Assembly: GCF_030272615.1 (NCBI RefSeq)
Contig: NC_081410.1
Location: forward strand, 141,760,849 to 141,824,848
From: Cryptomeria japonica
Lineage: Eukaryota > Streptophyta > Pinopsida > Cupressales > Cupressaceae
DNA length: 64,000 nt
Direction of reading: 5' to 3'
Numbering within the stretch: the stretch's first letter is position 1; each line of letters starts with the position of its first letter. The position numbers were made by a program, and so were the translations under genes. The notes below the pieces were generated by a model. It was not told the DNA's origin, ran no database searches, and saw nothing but the letters and a program-made list of their open reading frames with translations. Below, one piece after another: positions 35,753-48,224 of this stretch.

Positions 35753-36345
35753 CTATGAATCTGGCCCTCCTTCCATGTAGAATTCTTCAGATAGCATAAG
35801 CTGAGAGAATTCTTCAAGCCACATGTAGTTTGGAAAGTCGTCCAGGAGGAACCATTTCTGGAGGAAGTCCCTGCCAATCCGCGCCCATTTTCTATGACGC
35901 GTCAGTTGCTCCGCATTCAGGTTTAGGAGAAACGGTTGCCTAGCCACTGGCAGTGTTTGGTCAGGGAGGAGAAGCTTGGATAAATCACTCGCCCAAGGGA
36001 TCCCCACCCCTACTTCTGCAAGAACGATAAGAGTAATGTCGTCTCTGAGGAAGTCTTCCTTAAAAACCTTCCTCAATAGCATCAGCATATCCACCTTGTC
36101 TCCTCCCAAGTCCAGAAGAGACACTAAGAAGCGGGAGACACTAAGAAGCGGGATGTAAGGTCTGTGTTAACACGGTACCTATTTTCGTTTCGCAGAAATT
36201 CTCTGCCCAGCACCATCCGCATAGCTTCATTGGTGAACGACCCAACCTCCTTGCAGACTGATTGGAGGGTTGGGTCTCTAACGGAGCCTAGAAAGGCCCT
36301 CTGGTCCTCTGCAAAAATGCTTCTCAAGCGGATGGGAGTGTCCAT
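35753..36345 (-). pseudogene. Unrecognised small gene broken by a 17-bp tandem duplication
   Basis: ATG at 36345 (MDTPIRLRSIFAEDQRAFLG) opens a frame that stops early, just after a 17-bp unit present twice (36120-36136 and 36137-36153). Beyond the duplication the other frame is open to TAG 35753-35755 (LLDLGGDKVDMLMLLRKVF ... FSQLMLSEEFYMEGG). Counting one unit only, the coding region is about 191 codons with no other defect. It looks helical and Leu-rich, with no known motif. A longer upstream extension to 36375 exists, but 36345 is the better-looking start because coding character begins there. Function unknown. Confidence 0.55.
36120..36153 (-). repeat. Exact 17-bp tandem duplication
   Basis: The plus-strand unit GACACTAAGAAGCGGGA occurs twice in direct contact and changes the frame of the gene around it. 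Because the copies are identical, the event looks young. Confidence 0.9.
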
Positions 36346-36375
36346 CTTGAGAAAACAAATTAACAAATTAAACAA

Positions 36376-36960
36376 CCTGAGCAGTGAGCCTATAATACCG
36401 TGAGCTCTGACGATTTATCTACTAAATGGCAAAGGCTAATTGAAGATGAAAGAAGCAGAGATCGTATATAAATTGTTGAAGCTCTTGATTGTAATAATTA
36501 CTTCTTTAACAATATTAACTGCTATAATTTTTTTTAAATCTTTCGTATCTTTGCAAATCTTTCCCATAAATGCACGAGTGTGCGAAATTGGAAACAACTA
36601 TGAACTAGTACCAAATTGGCAAGTATCACATTGAAAGTCATGGGGACAGAGTGGATTGCCGTAAGTGAAAAGATATATATTAAATGAATGAAATTATGGA
36701 TCATGATTTGTGACATTTGATACGTGTCTATTGAATCCAATTCCATTCCGGGCACTTTCTGGTGAGCTATGTTCTCTTCAAAAAATTGGGCCGAAATAAA
36801 ACTTCAGCCATTGATATACGATCATTGAACGGTTTAAAATCATTGATAGATTTTAAAATCATTGATATACAATCATTGAACGGTCAAAGAGGCTGCGCTT
36901 ATTGATACATCGTGCAGAGTCCGGACTCAATGTATTATGTGATGTGATGTACTAATGTGA
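36376..36960. other. Spacer with a diverged copy of the 33-kb array unit
   Basis: 36738-36840 contains 'ccattccgggcactttctgg', 'ttgggccgaaat' and 'cattgaacgg', matching boxes of the tandem array at 32736-33830. No gene seen. Confidence 0.5.
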
Positions 36961-37355
36961 TGTGATGTGCCTTGTCTATTAATGGCAATGAATTTATGAA
37001 ATCGCCAATGAATTATATATTATACCATAAATAACAAAATATTCGCCAAAACATTTAAATAATTTTCAAGCGGTGGATAAAAATCGCCAATACATTTAAA
37101 TAATTTTTCCTTCGGAGTAAAAATTTTTGCTCATACAATTATATATTTGTTCCTTTTAACAATAATTATTCACCTCCCACAATAAATATTTTCCCCATAG
37201 AACAAGGTATTATTCGCCAGAAATTTATGGCATTTTCGCACACTAGAAAAAAAATCGCCAATACAAAATAATTTTTTCGTCATTTAAAAAAAAAAATTCC
37301 CCATCGATATGAAAATTTCCCCCCGAAAATAATGTCTGATTCGCTAGGATTTTAC
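36961..37355 (+). repeat. Second TCGCC-rich block
   Basis: TCGCC occurs near 37001, 37042, 37083, 37213 and 37255 within AT-rich DNA, echoing the block at 23330-23900. The motif has the same orientation at both places, whereas ends of an inverted-repeat transposon would normally mirror it. It ends at a run of G (about 37366-37376). Confidence 0.5.
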
Positions 37356-37379
37356 ACAGTTGCCCGGGGGGGGGGGTTT

Positions 37380-40118
37380 CTTAAAGTTATTGGTAGCTAC
37401 CTATCGCATCAAAATCTGTCAAGCCATTTGGGAAGATTGTACATGTTACTCTGTTATCAACATGGTGATCTCTCCAAGTACACCAATATCTAGGTCCGTA
37501 CTCAAGCACCAATGTGAAATAACTCTCTCTTTTCCTTCATTCCAGTGGCCTGCTTTGCCAACTCATCCAACATTCCATTTCCCTCCCAAAATACATGGCC
37601 TATTAGAATTCAACAAATAAATTAAATGCCACCACAATGGGCATAAGCCACCTTTCAAGTTGCCATTTTACCAACCATTTGTTTCAGATGGTATTCACTG
37701 CAAGGAGTGAATCTCCTTCCAAGTAAATTATTTTTACCCCCCAATTTCCTTCCCGATTTAATCCCTTTTAAAGAAGCCCTAAATTCAGCTATATTATTTG
37801 TAATCTCTCCAATATATTTAGCCGATTTCCCTATAATTACTCCCTAATCATTTTGATCTATACAAGCTATTCCTACATGCCCTAGATTTCCTAGTGTGGC
37901 CCTATTAAAATTTATTTTGCTCCACCCTTTCTCAAGAGCCTCCCAGATTGTGGCCTTCCATTGTTTAGCATTATTTTCTTTTGGGGCAATTTCATGACCC
38001 TTTGGAATAGCTAGTCCCGAAAAATTTATCATTGGCTCGCTATCCTTATTTGTGAAAATATTGCTCTTTTTTTACTTCCTCTTAGATGCTTCATTTACAA
38101 GCTCAACAATTGAGTCTTCTATTCTTGACACTAACACCTCCCTTGGCATAGACCGATCCTTAAAAATCCTTTGATTCCTCTCCTTCTAAAGTTACTAAAT
38201 TATTGTTGATAGAAGCACCTGCTATTGCAATTGAACATTTTGTTGTACATGCTTCCAGGCTAGGAAATAAACCATTCTTTTAGGGTCAATGGTTCCACAT
38301 GATGGAAATCCAATTACTCAAGAATATTTTCTAGCAAAATTTTGCATATGGGCAAGACCATAATAAGTGATCTACTCTTTCTTGATTATTCTTGCATAGA
38401 AGCATCTATTGGGCCCGCAAATGCCAATTTTGGGCAGTTTGTCCTAAGTCAAAAAATTTATTTGGATGGCCAGCCAATAGAAGACTCCAACTTTGGGTAA
38501 CAAAGATTTCCCCCAAGGGAGATTTATTGGCCATTAGTTGATGTTGTCTATTGCTTCTTTTATTCTTTATCCTAGTTTTACTTTATACTCCCCATCCTTG
38601 GAATCACAACACCTAATAAAAGTATTTCTTTTTGGGCTTGAGGAGCATTTATGTCATCAAATAACTTCCATTTCCATTTCTCAATCCAATCAATCCTTAA
38701 AATTTCTCCATAGTTGCAAACCTCCTTCCCCCATACTCTAGTTATTTCTTCTCTAATCTCCTGCAAATTTGGATTGGTACTTAATTTTGGCTTTCCATCC
38801 CAGGAATCTTCCCAAAAAGAAGATAGGTGACTATTGCAAATTTCCCAAGTAGTGTCTTTGGTTATAATCTCCTTGTTGTCATAGATAAAATTCCATATGG
38901 AAAACCCTCTAGGGGGATCTTTGATCTTTAGAATTCTAATGGGTTCCTCTGAATCTAAGTACTTCCTTATGACAATCTTAACCCATTTTTTATTGGTCTT
39001 AGTCATCATCCATGTGAGTTTTTCTCCTAAAGCCATGTTCATGATTCTAATTTGCCCGATCCCTGCACCTCCAACCTCTTGCGGCTTACACACCTTTTCC
39101 CAAGCCAATAGTGAATGTTTATGGGTCTCATGTAGCCTGCTCCAAAAAAACTTGCACATAATTTGGTTGAAATTGTCTTCTATTGAGATTGGCAACTTCA
39201 AACAAGCCATTGAATAGATAGGGATTGCAAAAAGGACAACTTTGACCATCAGAAATATTCTTGTTGAAATGAGCCACTTCCCTTTCCAAAGCTCCATTTT
39301 ATTCTTGCAATTCTCCAACAACCTATCCCAATAAGACTTGTTATTGAATCCCCTAAATAAAGAAAGGCAGTCCCAAGAATCTCCTTGGAAAATTTGCCAA
39401 TCTCAGACCCAAAATCTTGGTAATATCTCACTAAAGACCTTATTGTACATTGAGGAAAAAGACTCTTGATTTTCTCAAATTTATAGATTGTCTTAAGGCT
39501 CTACTATAATTGTCTAGCATTTATCTAATACTCCTAGATTCTCCCCTTGATGCATCTCTAAATAAGATGGTATCATCAACAAATTGTTGATGAGTAACTA
39601 GTTCTAATCCTAGTGTGATCTCTATTCCCATCCATTTCCCCTCTAATCTGGCTTGTGTGATACTTCTACCTAAATCCTCTACCAAGATAATGAATAGATA
39701 TGGTGAGAGTGGGTCACCTTGCCTTAGTCCTCTACCCATACTAAAAAATCTACTAGCCATCCCATTGACTAAGATAGAATTTTGGAGTCTCAATGCACCC
39801 TTTCACCCACTCGACCTAGGATCTATTAAACCCAAACCTAGTTAAAACCTTTGGTAGGAATATTTTGTCCACCATATCATATGCCTTTAGAATATCTAGC
39901 TTGATTACCATATTGGGTTTCCTTAGTTTTTGATTTGTGTGGACTGCTTCATGGGCAACAATGATGCCTTCTATTATCGATCTTCTCAATGCAAAGCCAT
40001 TTTGTTCTTCTGAGATAATATTTCCAATGGCCTTCTTGAGTCTGTTTTCTATTACCTTGGTGATGATCTTATATTCCTCATCTATCCTAACTAATTCCTC
40101 CATAATCATGCTTATCAT
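37380..40118 (-). pseudogene. LINE (L1-type) remnant: RT, connection region, C-terminal RNase H
   Basis: Minus-strand pieces in several frames. 40118-39816 holds the RT fingers (YKIITKVIENRLKKAIGNII, EEQNGFALRRSI). 39793-39521 holds RT motifs GLRQGDPLSPYLF and the catalytic box FVDD (39572-39583). 39431-38578 is the thumb/connection region usual in plant L1 elements (WKGKWLISTRIFLMVKVVLF; FFWSRLHETHKHSLLAWEKV). About 38500-37440 is a decayed zinc-knuckle region, then RNase H (GWSKINFNRATLGNLGHVGI; NIAEFRASLKGI). A C-terminal RNase H marks a subset of plant L1 LINEs. The copy lacks its 5' half (endonuclease, ORF1) and has many frameshifts. Its 3' end lies close to the TCGCC block. Confidence 0.85.
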
Positions 40119-41400
40119 TATCCCTCAATTTTATATTCCTCCACTCACTCTCTAATCCTCATGTCGCATCCTCCTAATTTTCCCACTTGCACTCTAATCC
40201 CCCATTAACTCACCTAATCACTCCTCTTAATAATTTGTACATTCCCAATCCCCAAGTTTAGGAACAAGTCAACCATTTTCCATAAATGTTTTGTCCCCCT
40301 CCATCTTCCAAACCTTAAATGCACCAACTTTGGTTATGTCAAAGGATTTCAAATCCTTTTCACATCCTCAATACCCTCTCTTCCCAAGGAATTTTTTATT
40401 CCTTTTTCCTTTATTCTTCCCACACATCCTTTATTCTTGGAATTTTATATTCCTTTTCCATTTCCAATGTACTTGGGGATCTCTTTGGCATGTACCTTGT
40501 AGGATGTGGAGACAAGAAAGCCTTTATGACAAATCTCTTGAACCCGACACCTTGTCCTCTCAATCCTCTCCCACCTTCTTTCAACCTCCACCCTCCATTT
40601 CAAATCAAACTTTCCATTTTATTTGGACCTCCTCCAATCTATAAATTGAAGTCTCCTCCCTCATTTCCATATCCATCAATCAATTAATCTTATATTATCC
40701 AAGTGAGCCTTTTGAATCATCCATAGTGCCCTTATTATACCAAATTCATCCCACACTTAGCCAAAATAATATCATCCATTCAATCCATATCATTTTGTTG
40801 TGTAGTGGAGAACAATCCAGATCCCATCCAAAGAGCCAATCCAATCAAGTGAGGAAGGGGCACATCCTTCACTTCACCAAAGGCTCAATCTGAAAGAGGA
40901 GAGAAGGTATAAGGTTGCATTTGTGTGTTGTATGTTCTATTTATGTTTTAATTATTATTATATGCATGTAAACCTTCTAACGATTTTCTTGTCTCCATTT
41001 TGGCATGACCGGTGGAACCCACATCCCTAGAATTTAACAAATTTTGGCTTAATTTTAGTCTTTTCCTCGTAGGTCCCTGATTTAATGTCTCTATAGGACT
41101 ACTTCGGTGCCTCTGTTTAAATTTAAAATTCTCCTGCCCATTCTGTTTTGTCGGTTTCTAAATCGGCATCTCTACCTCTTTATACTTTTTGTCTATTTTC
41201 TACAATTTTGTCCTTTTCTTTTAATCACAAAATACAAAAAAAAATCGAAGTATAACTTTAAAAAAATTACAAAAACAAATAGTTTAGTGGTTTTCCTTTT
41301 CATCACATTTGGGTTTTTTAACTAGAAATTAAAAAATTTAGGCTAATTAGTTTATATTTTCTCCAGGACTGCGCAGATGTTGATTTTTGTGCCTATACTT
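40119..41400 (+). mobile_element. LTR-like promoter region
   Basis: C/T-rich, no gene. TATAAAT at 40640-40646 in a pyrimidine-rich context is a plausible LTR core promoter. This could be the 5' LTR of the plus-strand Ty3 element whose gag starts at 43339, but no matching 3' copy was recognised after 59302, so the assignment is tentative. Confidence 0.35.
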
Positions 41401-43338
41401 CAATGTTTGCACCGAGGTAGCAGATTTTTTGTGTTACTGATCAGATTTTGGTTTTGTAGCCTCTTTCTTTATCTATCCCAATGATTTATCAGACAAATAA
41501 CACTCTTTTGTAGGATGTTTTTTTTAAGACTATCATTTTTCTACTAAATTAGGTTTTTTTTCTTGGATTTTAGATTAGAAAACCTTTCATTTGGGCTTAA
41601 AAAGAACCTTTGTATTCCATGATTGGTGCACTTGCACATTTGTAGGGTGGACCCACCATTGCACCAAGTATCCTCTCCCCTCACCTTGGTGGACCGTGGG
41701 TGAAGAGAAAGGTGATCAACAACACCCACTTTTTTTATTTTTGTAGAGAGTCATGCCTCATCACCCCAAGGGAGTAATTCAAAATTGTAACACATTGGGG
41801 ATATTGTCTCTCCCGGCGCGATCTTGAGCGTTGTCTTTTAAGCCACTATATAAAAAACCTGGTCAAACAGTTGGAGTATTGAGTGAATCTAACATATGTG
41901 GAAGCCTTCTCTACACCGATAAGATCATTTGGAGCCTTAAGTGGCTTGCTTCACAATTTCATTATTGGACTGGACCTGTTGAAAATTTACTAGACACCAT
42001 GTTTTAGAAGCCCAAATCCCTACATTTGATGATTCAATTTGTGTAGATCATACCATGTAGATACCCCTCATGTACCCATTCAAGATGAGACAGGAATTCC
42101 TCGGTTAAAATATCTTCGAATCTTCAGGGTAACAAAATTTGGTATGCCCAAGAAGTGAGGTGGTGGGGGAGATAGTGCTACCAGAATTCCTCATGTTTTC
42201 TTGTTTGAGGTATTTCTATGTCACGAGGGCCCCATTGAATGTTTTTCACTTTCCATCCTAGGTTGTATGTTTTTCGTGTATCTTAATTATGTAAACCAGT
42301 AAATTTTGTTATATTGGGCTAACTTAGGCCCACCTCACTTTCATGCTTGTTACAAAGGTGTTACCTTGTCCAATGTGTTTGTCATTGATTGATTTCTCTT
42401 TCTAAGAGTAGACAAATTCCCCGCTCAACCAATATTTGACCAAATCCACTCATGCACCACAAAATAAAGTCCCTCAAACATCCTAAAAATTCCATTTACC
42501 ACCAAGTCAAGAAGAAGAAGCCTAGATATAAGCAAATCCTCAAGCGTAAAAAATTCTTGTATATCAACCACAAGATTTTGTTGAAACATAATGCCTTCTT
42601 GCATCATTTCCACGATTATATTCATGCTTACAACAATGAGTTTGATGAGGAACCTTTGATAACATGTGCTTTCCATCAAAGATCGGGATTGTCCCAAAGC
42701 ATCAATAGGAGTGGTTGCATCCCATTGTCCAACTTGCACGTGCCTAAAATCACTTATTGAGTCATCCCCCATCTAGGGTAACCTTCATTCCATTCCTTCT
42801 CTTTAATCTATCCTTTCTTCCATAATCATTTCCATCTTTAGTATTTAAGGACTTAGCACATCAATCATCAACCTTAATCCAATCAATCAATCAATCAAAT
42901 CAACCTCCCAATCCAAGGTCAACACTTTGCAAAATTTTGACTTAGACCTTTTATCGTAAATCAAATCCACAATTGACCTTGTGCTTGAGAATTAATCTAT
43001 CTCAAGTATAGTTTCTATTTAATCCTAATCATTTGGGTTGATCCAAACCCTAATCCTTTGCCCTAATTTTCTTAGGAATGAAGTCTATCCTAAGCAGAAA
43101 AAGGCTTGATAAAATATTAATCCTAAGGTCTGAGTTTAACCTAGCTTGGTTCTTACCTCACTTTGTGGTCTCCAATCATCGCTTCTTGTCTATGTCCTAA
43201 CCCAGGGGATAAGATATCATCTAATCATTTTCAATCTAATCCAAATCAAATCAAACCCTTACTAAGTCCTTTTCATCACTTTTCTCACCAAATCCAATTT
43301 ATTCAAAAGTTTGTTTTCATCTTTTAGGTTACTCATGT
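41401..43338. other. Leader-like non-coding stretch before gag
   Basis: No recognised gene. An open frame at 42452-42760 (Lys/His/Asn-rich, with HQVKKKKPRYKQILKRKKFL) has no known domain and is probably chance or an old relic. 'tatttaagg' near 42840 could be another TATA-like site. Confidence 0.35.
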
Positions 43339-44413
43339 ATGGTCTTGAATCGCTCTCAAAAAGAGAACGTGGTCGTTGAAGGCAATGAGATGCCTAAAAT
43401 TAGTCACCTCTTTGATCAAGATCCCCAACAAGAGGAACAACTCGTTGATCAACCTGAACTTTCTCTGCATTTACAATCCTTCATAAAGGATCCCTACAAT
43501 CAAGAAATGATGGAAAAAAATTTAAATCCAATCCTAATGGGCTTTTTTCTCAACTCATCACTCAAGGGGTGTGTTTACCCCCTGATTTCGATCGATCTAT
43601 TCTTGACAAGCCACTGGAAGATGACCTCATCAACTGCTATGTTCTCAATGCTCTTGTTTATCCACCACCTACAACTTCTATGCCAACAACTTCCATACCT
43701 TTGAATTCTATTCCCTCAAGCACTTCTAATCCACCTATCTCTCAATCTTCTAGGTCATTTGCACCTCTTCACAATTACCTCAGTTACATCAATGCTATCT
43801 TACCTCTTATCATATCATGACCTCAAAACACTTCTCAACCTCTCGCTTCATCTTATCAACACATATAACATTGAGAATAATTCTTCTATGATGGACCTAT
43901 GCAACACAAAGCAGAGGCTCAGAGAAACCTTTGCAAATTTTCTTCAAAGGTGGTGGCATCTCATCAAAAAATTCCTTGGGACATACCAAAGGATGTAAAT
44001 TCACGAATGTGGTCTCTTGACAAGTCACCAAAAGGTGGCCTTTGTGAATTTTTCTATAGTGGGACAAAAATTTCTCTATAAGGTCTAGAAATGATTTAAT
44101 GGAGCCATAGGGTAGGGCGGAGAACCAAGCGAGGACATCTCCGCTAAGACTTTTATGGAAAAGTCTTCTAAGGTAAACATTACTATAGGAGACCTCCTGA
44201 CAAAGGATATAAAATTAACGAGTGTGGTCTCTTAACAAGCCACCAGAGGGTGACCTTATAAAGAAATTTGTGTCCCACTTTGCATATAACATTGAGAATA
44301 ATGCTTCTATGATAGACCTATACAACATAAAGAAGAGGCTCAGAGAAACCTTTGCGAATTTTCTTTAAAGGTGGTGGCATCTCATCAAAAAATTCCTTGG
44401 GACATACCAAAGT
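43339..44413 (+). pseudogene. gag: Ty3 gag of the plus-strand dual-RNase-H element (broken)
   Basis: ATG 43339 opens MVLNRSQKENVVVEGNEMPK. The frame shifts near 43560 to one with PPDFDRSILDKPLEDDLINC and a Pro/Ser/Thr-rich linker, then again to a Gag core with DLCNTKQRLRETFANFLQRW, the conserved segment of Ty3 Gag in this branch. That core is present twice because of a 421-bp tandem duplication. Gag forms the particle. This copy is interrupted at 44413 by an LTR-like block, and the remaining Gag tail appears at 45662. Confidence 0.7.
43862..44413 (+). repeat. 421-bp tandem duplication in gag (second copy partial)
   Basis: 'catataacattgagaataat' at 43862 recurs at 44283. Both copies continue through the Gag core to 'ccttgggacataccaaa', and 'gtggtctcttgacaag' style text is also repeated. 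Confidence 0.8.
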
Positions 44414-45661
44414 CATACGAAATCCCCTTTTCATTTAAATATATCAAAATTTATTTGAAAATCCCCCCCACTTGCAAAATCCTACAAATGCAAGTTGCAT
44501 CCCCTATTTTGGCTAAAATAAATCTTTTATTTACCAAAATTGCATATTTTTCCTCACCCACTTGCAAAATTCTACATCCCCTTTATCATTCTTATAGAAG
44601 TCTTCTAATCCTATCCTAATCATGTCTAATCTCCTAATCATGTCCTTTCCCTAAATTTGAGGAGGTCACTTCTCAAATTTGGAAGAAAGTCTTCTAAATG
44701 CATTAAAGGCTTTATTTCTTCAACAAGTTAACTTGTTGAGTTCCCCAAATTTGGAAGGACTTATAAATTTGTTCCCCAAAGTCCTATTATCCATTAATGG
44801 TTGATTCAACCTCCCTTCATGGTTAGAGACTTTCTCTCTAACTTAACCCTCATCTAACCCAAGGGTCTCATCAAGCACTCATGGCTTTGACCCTAGTTAT
44901 CCTATTAACCCTTGCACGAGACTTTATCCATTGGTTGTCCACTAACCCAACCATAACCTTACCTCCTAAGGTAACCATCATGTCTCCTCAGGCATTTAAT
45001 GCCTCTTACATCTCCTCTAAAGCCCTCTCAAGGTGACATTTGTCAACTAGAGACTAGTTTGAATCCCTCACATGGATTGATAACTTTCAATCCTAGTCCT
45101 TGTTGAGATTACTCAATATCAACCATCCATTCCTCTATTTTGCCTATAAATAGAGTTCATCCCTTCTTCAATTCATCCAATATTTTTGTGCATCTAAATT
45201 ATATTCATTCAAGACATCTTCAAGCATTAGCATTATAGCATTTAGCATTTGCATCATGTTTTAGGACATCATCTAGTTTAAATGCATATCTTTTCATAGC
45301 TTAATTAACCCATCTAGTATCCTTTAATCTTCAATTTGGAATCAATCTAGTTTCATTAGCTTCATCATCTTGAGCATTTAGTATTGCATATTACATCCTA
45401 GCTCTCATCCATCATCTTAGCATTCACTAGGATCTTAGTTGCATCCATTTTGAACCTGTAATCATTTAAATCTCATTCTCTAGGTTGTCATTCAAAAGAT
45501 CAAGTGCTCTTCCAAGTGAGGGCCACCTTGAATCTTGAGGATCTTTAGAGATATAGGAGCATGGAACAATTTTAAAGAGTTTAGATTCACTGACTTATTT
45601 TATTGATTTATAACCTCTAATGCAAGGTTCCATGTGTGTGTTTGAGTTGTTTTCTTTGCAA
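44414..45661 (+). mobile_element. LTR-like insertion in gag, with TATA box at 45145
   Basis: Pyrimidine-rich, non-coding, with TATAAATAG at 45145-45153 and a leader-like downstream part. It separates two parts of the host gag. The right edge is near 'ctttgcaatgca', but no clear TG start or target-site duplication was found on the left, so it may instead be part of a rearranged 5' region. Confidence 0.4.
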
Positions 45662-46876
45662 TGCAGGTTGATCCCCCATTTCCAGCACACAATAGTCATT
45701 GAAGGTGCCTCACCTTCCACTTCATATCCCCAAAATGATTGCAATGTCACCACCCATAGAGGGAGAGTAACCATTCAAGGAGATCCTCCTCCCCCTCCTT
45801 CGCAAGCCCACCTATCATCTACCTGGTGTTATGATATCCTTGCTCACCTCGATAAGATGTATGCATAGATCTCCATCTTAGAACTCCTCAAGACTTCACC
45901 CATTCATAAGGAGATAATAAAACAAGCTCTTTTGGAATCTCATGTCCCAAGTAACATTAATGCAGCCCAATTCCAAGTCCTCATTGGAAACGTTGTTGCA
46001 CAACACCATCTTGTTTTCACATCCAAAGATACTCCAACCACATAACCATCATATAACAAACTCCTTAACATTGAGGTTATTGTGCAAAAACATAAAATCG
46101 AGAGGTTCCTTATAAATGGTGGATCTGGTTTAAATATTTGTACTTACAAATTGATTAAACAACTAGGTATCTCTAAAGACTTCGTTGATGCATCTGGAAA
46201 GATCACAATAGAAGGCTTATGATGATGCAAAAAAATTATTTAAAGGTACCATAACCCTGCCTCTTCAAGTGGGCCCTGCAATCAATGGAAACTACATATC
46301 AAGTCTTATACCTTGATCTCCCCTACAACATTCTCCTTGGTTGCCCATGAATTCACTCCATTCAAGTTGTTCCATACACTTACCATCAATGCCTTAAATT
46401 CCCTTCCTACGATAGAGAGGTTACGATCCCAGATAATCCACAACCCTTCTAATACTGCAAGCTCCTTGAAGGGAAACATCCTTACCATTTCCCACTCAAT
46501 ACACCTATTCCACCACCTCCATCCGATCCATCAAATATCATATCCTCCTCCTCCCAACCTGAGATCGAGGTTAAGATAATTTACAATGGTTGTGCAGAGT
46601 ACACACTACAAAATGCACTCTATGTGGTTCAACTATCCCCTCTCCTAAGTCATATGGAAAACCTAAACAAATAAAAATCCAAAATAAACCCACCATGAAA
46701 TGCAAGAAGACTACCTTTCAATAGTGGGGCCCACTTGACAAAGAGATCTTGGAAACCAATATCACTTCCTAGTTGTACCGAGAAGAAGATGAAACACCAA
46801 TAGATATTCCCAAACAAATGTATCCTAAAGTATATACTATTGTAGACAAGATGGGTTATAAAGGACATAATCTCAG
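45662..46876 (+). pseudogene. pol: Ty3 Gag tail and aspartic protease (broken)
   Basis: From 45662 the Gag tail reads QVDPPFPAHNSH, then VTIQGDPPPPPSQ. The protease follows with LNIEVIVQKHKIERFLINGG and SGLNICTYKLIKQLG (about 46060-46170), the flap, and YLDLPYNILLG. The catalytic Asp of the usual D-G-G-S box is Asn here (AAT, 46115-46117), so it could not cleave. After the protease comes a G-patch-like motif (DKMGYKGHNL, about 46845-46875), as in some retroelement proteases. The short LTR insertion at 46877 lands inside it. Frameshifts occur near 45700, 46210 and 46310. Pol resumes at 51060. Confidence 0.75.
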
Positions 46877-47057
46877 TGTTAGACAATTTAGATAACCGGA
46901 AGACAGCTGAGAGGGGAGGTGGGGTGAATCAGTTGTCATGGATTATAGGAACTGTTATGCCCTGCATAGCTAGTCCCATCATTTTCATTTTTATGAAAAT
47001 ACAGGTCCCCTCTTTTGTCTTTTTTTTCTATTAGTTTTTCCTTTTCTTTTTAGTCTT

Positions 47058-47430
47058 TTGTTTTGTTCACCTCGAAACCCGGGTTCCCTAGTTCCTGAGG
47101 TGGGTTGTTTGCTTGTTTCTGTTTCTTTGTTCGAGAATCCGGGTCCCCGTGTTCCCGAGTTCATTGTTGTCTCGTTTGTTTGTTTGTGTAGCCCCGAAAG
47201 TTCGGGTTTCCAAAGTTTTGGGTCATGTTTTTGTTTTTTTGTTCGGAAGTTCGGGTTCCCGAGTTCGCTTTGTATTGTTTCAGAGCATCACTTTGAAACT
47301 TCGGGTTCCCAGAGTCCCGAAGTGTTTGTTCGTCTTTTGGTTTTCACCCCGGAAGTTCAGATTCCTGAACTCCCAGGTTGTTTTTCTGTCTGTTTTTCGG
47401 AAACTCAGGTCCCTGAGGTTTCGAGCTTGT
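47058..47430 (+). repeat. Cluster of a TTCGGGTTCCCGAG-like imperfect palindrome
   Basis: Variants occur about every 40-60 bp (near 47083, 47125, 47150, 47200, 47240, 47300, 47350 and 47400) in a T/G-rich background. Open frames here are by-products of this simple composition. Confidence 0.7.
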
Positions 47431-48224
47431 CTCTTGTGCGTATTTGTTTTCGTGTATGCATCCTCTTGTTGGTTGTTGTTGTCGTCTTCGTCGTGCATTC
47501 GCCTTTTTGTTCGTCGTCATTGTCGTTGTCGTCGTCGTCTGGTTGTCTCCGTTTATGTAGGTTGTAGGCTTGGCGTAAGCGTAAAAGATCCGCAAAATCC
47601 AAAAAAATCGAAAAACACCGAATCACGAAAAAATTAAAAAATTAAAAAATAAATAAAAAAATTGAAAACTCTTTGAAAAATTACAAAAAAATTTAAAAAA
47701 GTAAATATTTTGAAAATAAGATTTAAAGTTTATTGAAATTAAAATTAAACATTAAAATTAATTAAAATTTATATTAATATGTTAAGTATGTTTAAACCTA
47801 AAAATTAATTCAAAATTTTAATTATTTAAATTTGGATTAATTTAAGATTAAACATGTTTAATTATTAATATAAACTTTTATTCCAATTTTAATATTTAAA
47901 GTTAACTTTAGTACATTTTAATAATCTTGCAATAAAGCCCAAAAGGGAAAAACTAACTTTAAATTACACTATTTTAAAATTTGAATTCATTTAAATTTTG
48001 AGTTTTGTCAAAATTAAATTTATTTAAGTTATAAAGTTTTGTAAATTTAATTAAAATTAAGCTTAAGATTCAAAATTAAAAGTTGGTTTTCCCGAAATTA
48101 GATGAATAAATTTTGATTTTGAGGGTTTCCTAAGTAAAATACTCCAACCTCCTAAAAGTTGGTTTTCCCGAGATTAGATGAAATAATGTGAGCGAAGACA
48201 AAATAAAATACATAAATATAAGGT

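Noticed and set aside
23320-37375. Inverted terminal repeats for the proposed giant transposon
   Set aside because: 'gtggcaaatattcgccaat' on the left and the reverse complement of the right edge near 37340-37365 share only a loose pattern; the match is too weak to call, and no 8-bp duplication was found.
47058-47637. Overlapping open frames of up to 174 residues in two phases, and reverse-strand frames
   Set aside because: Low-complexity Ser/Phe/Val- and Arg/Thr-rich translations of T/G-rich repetitive DNA; no domain, several phases open at once.
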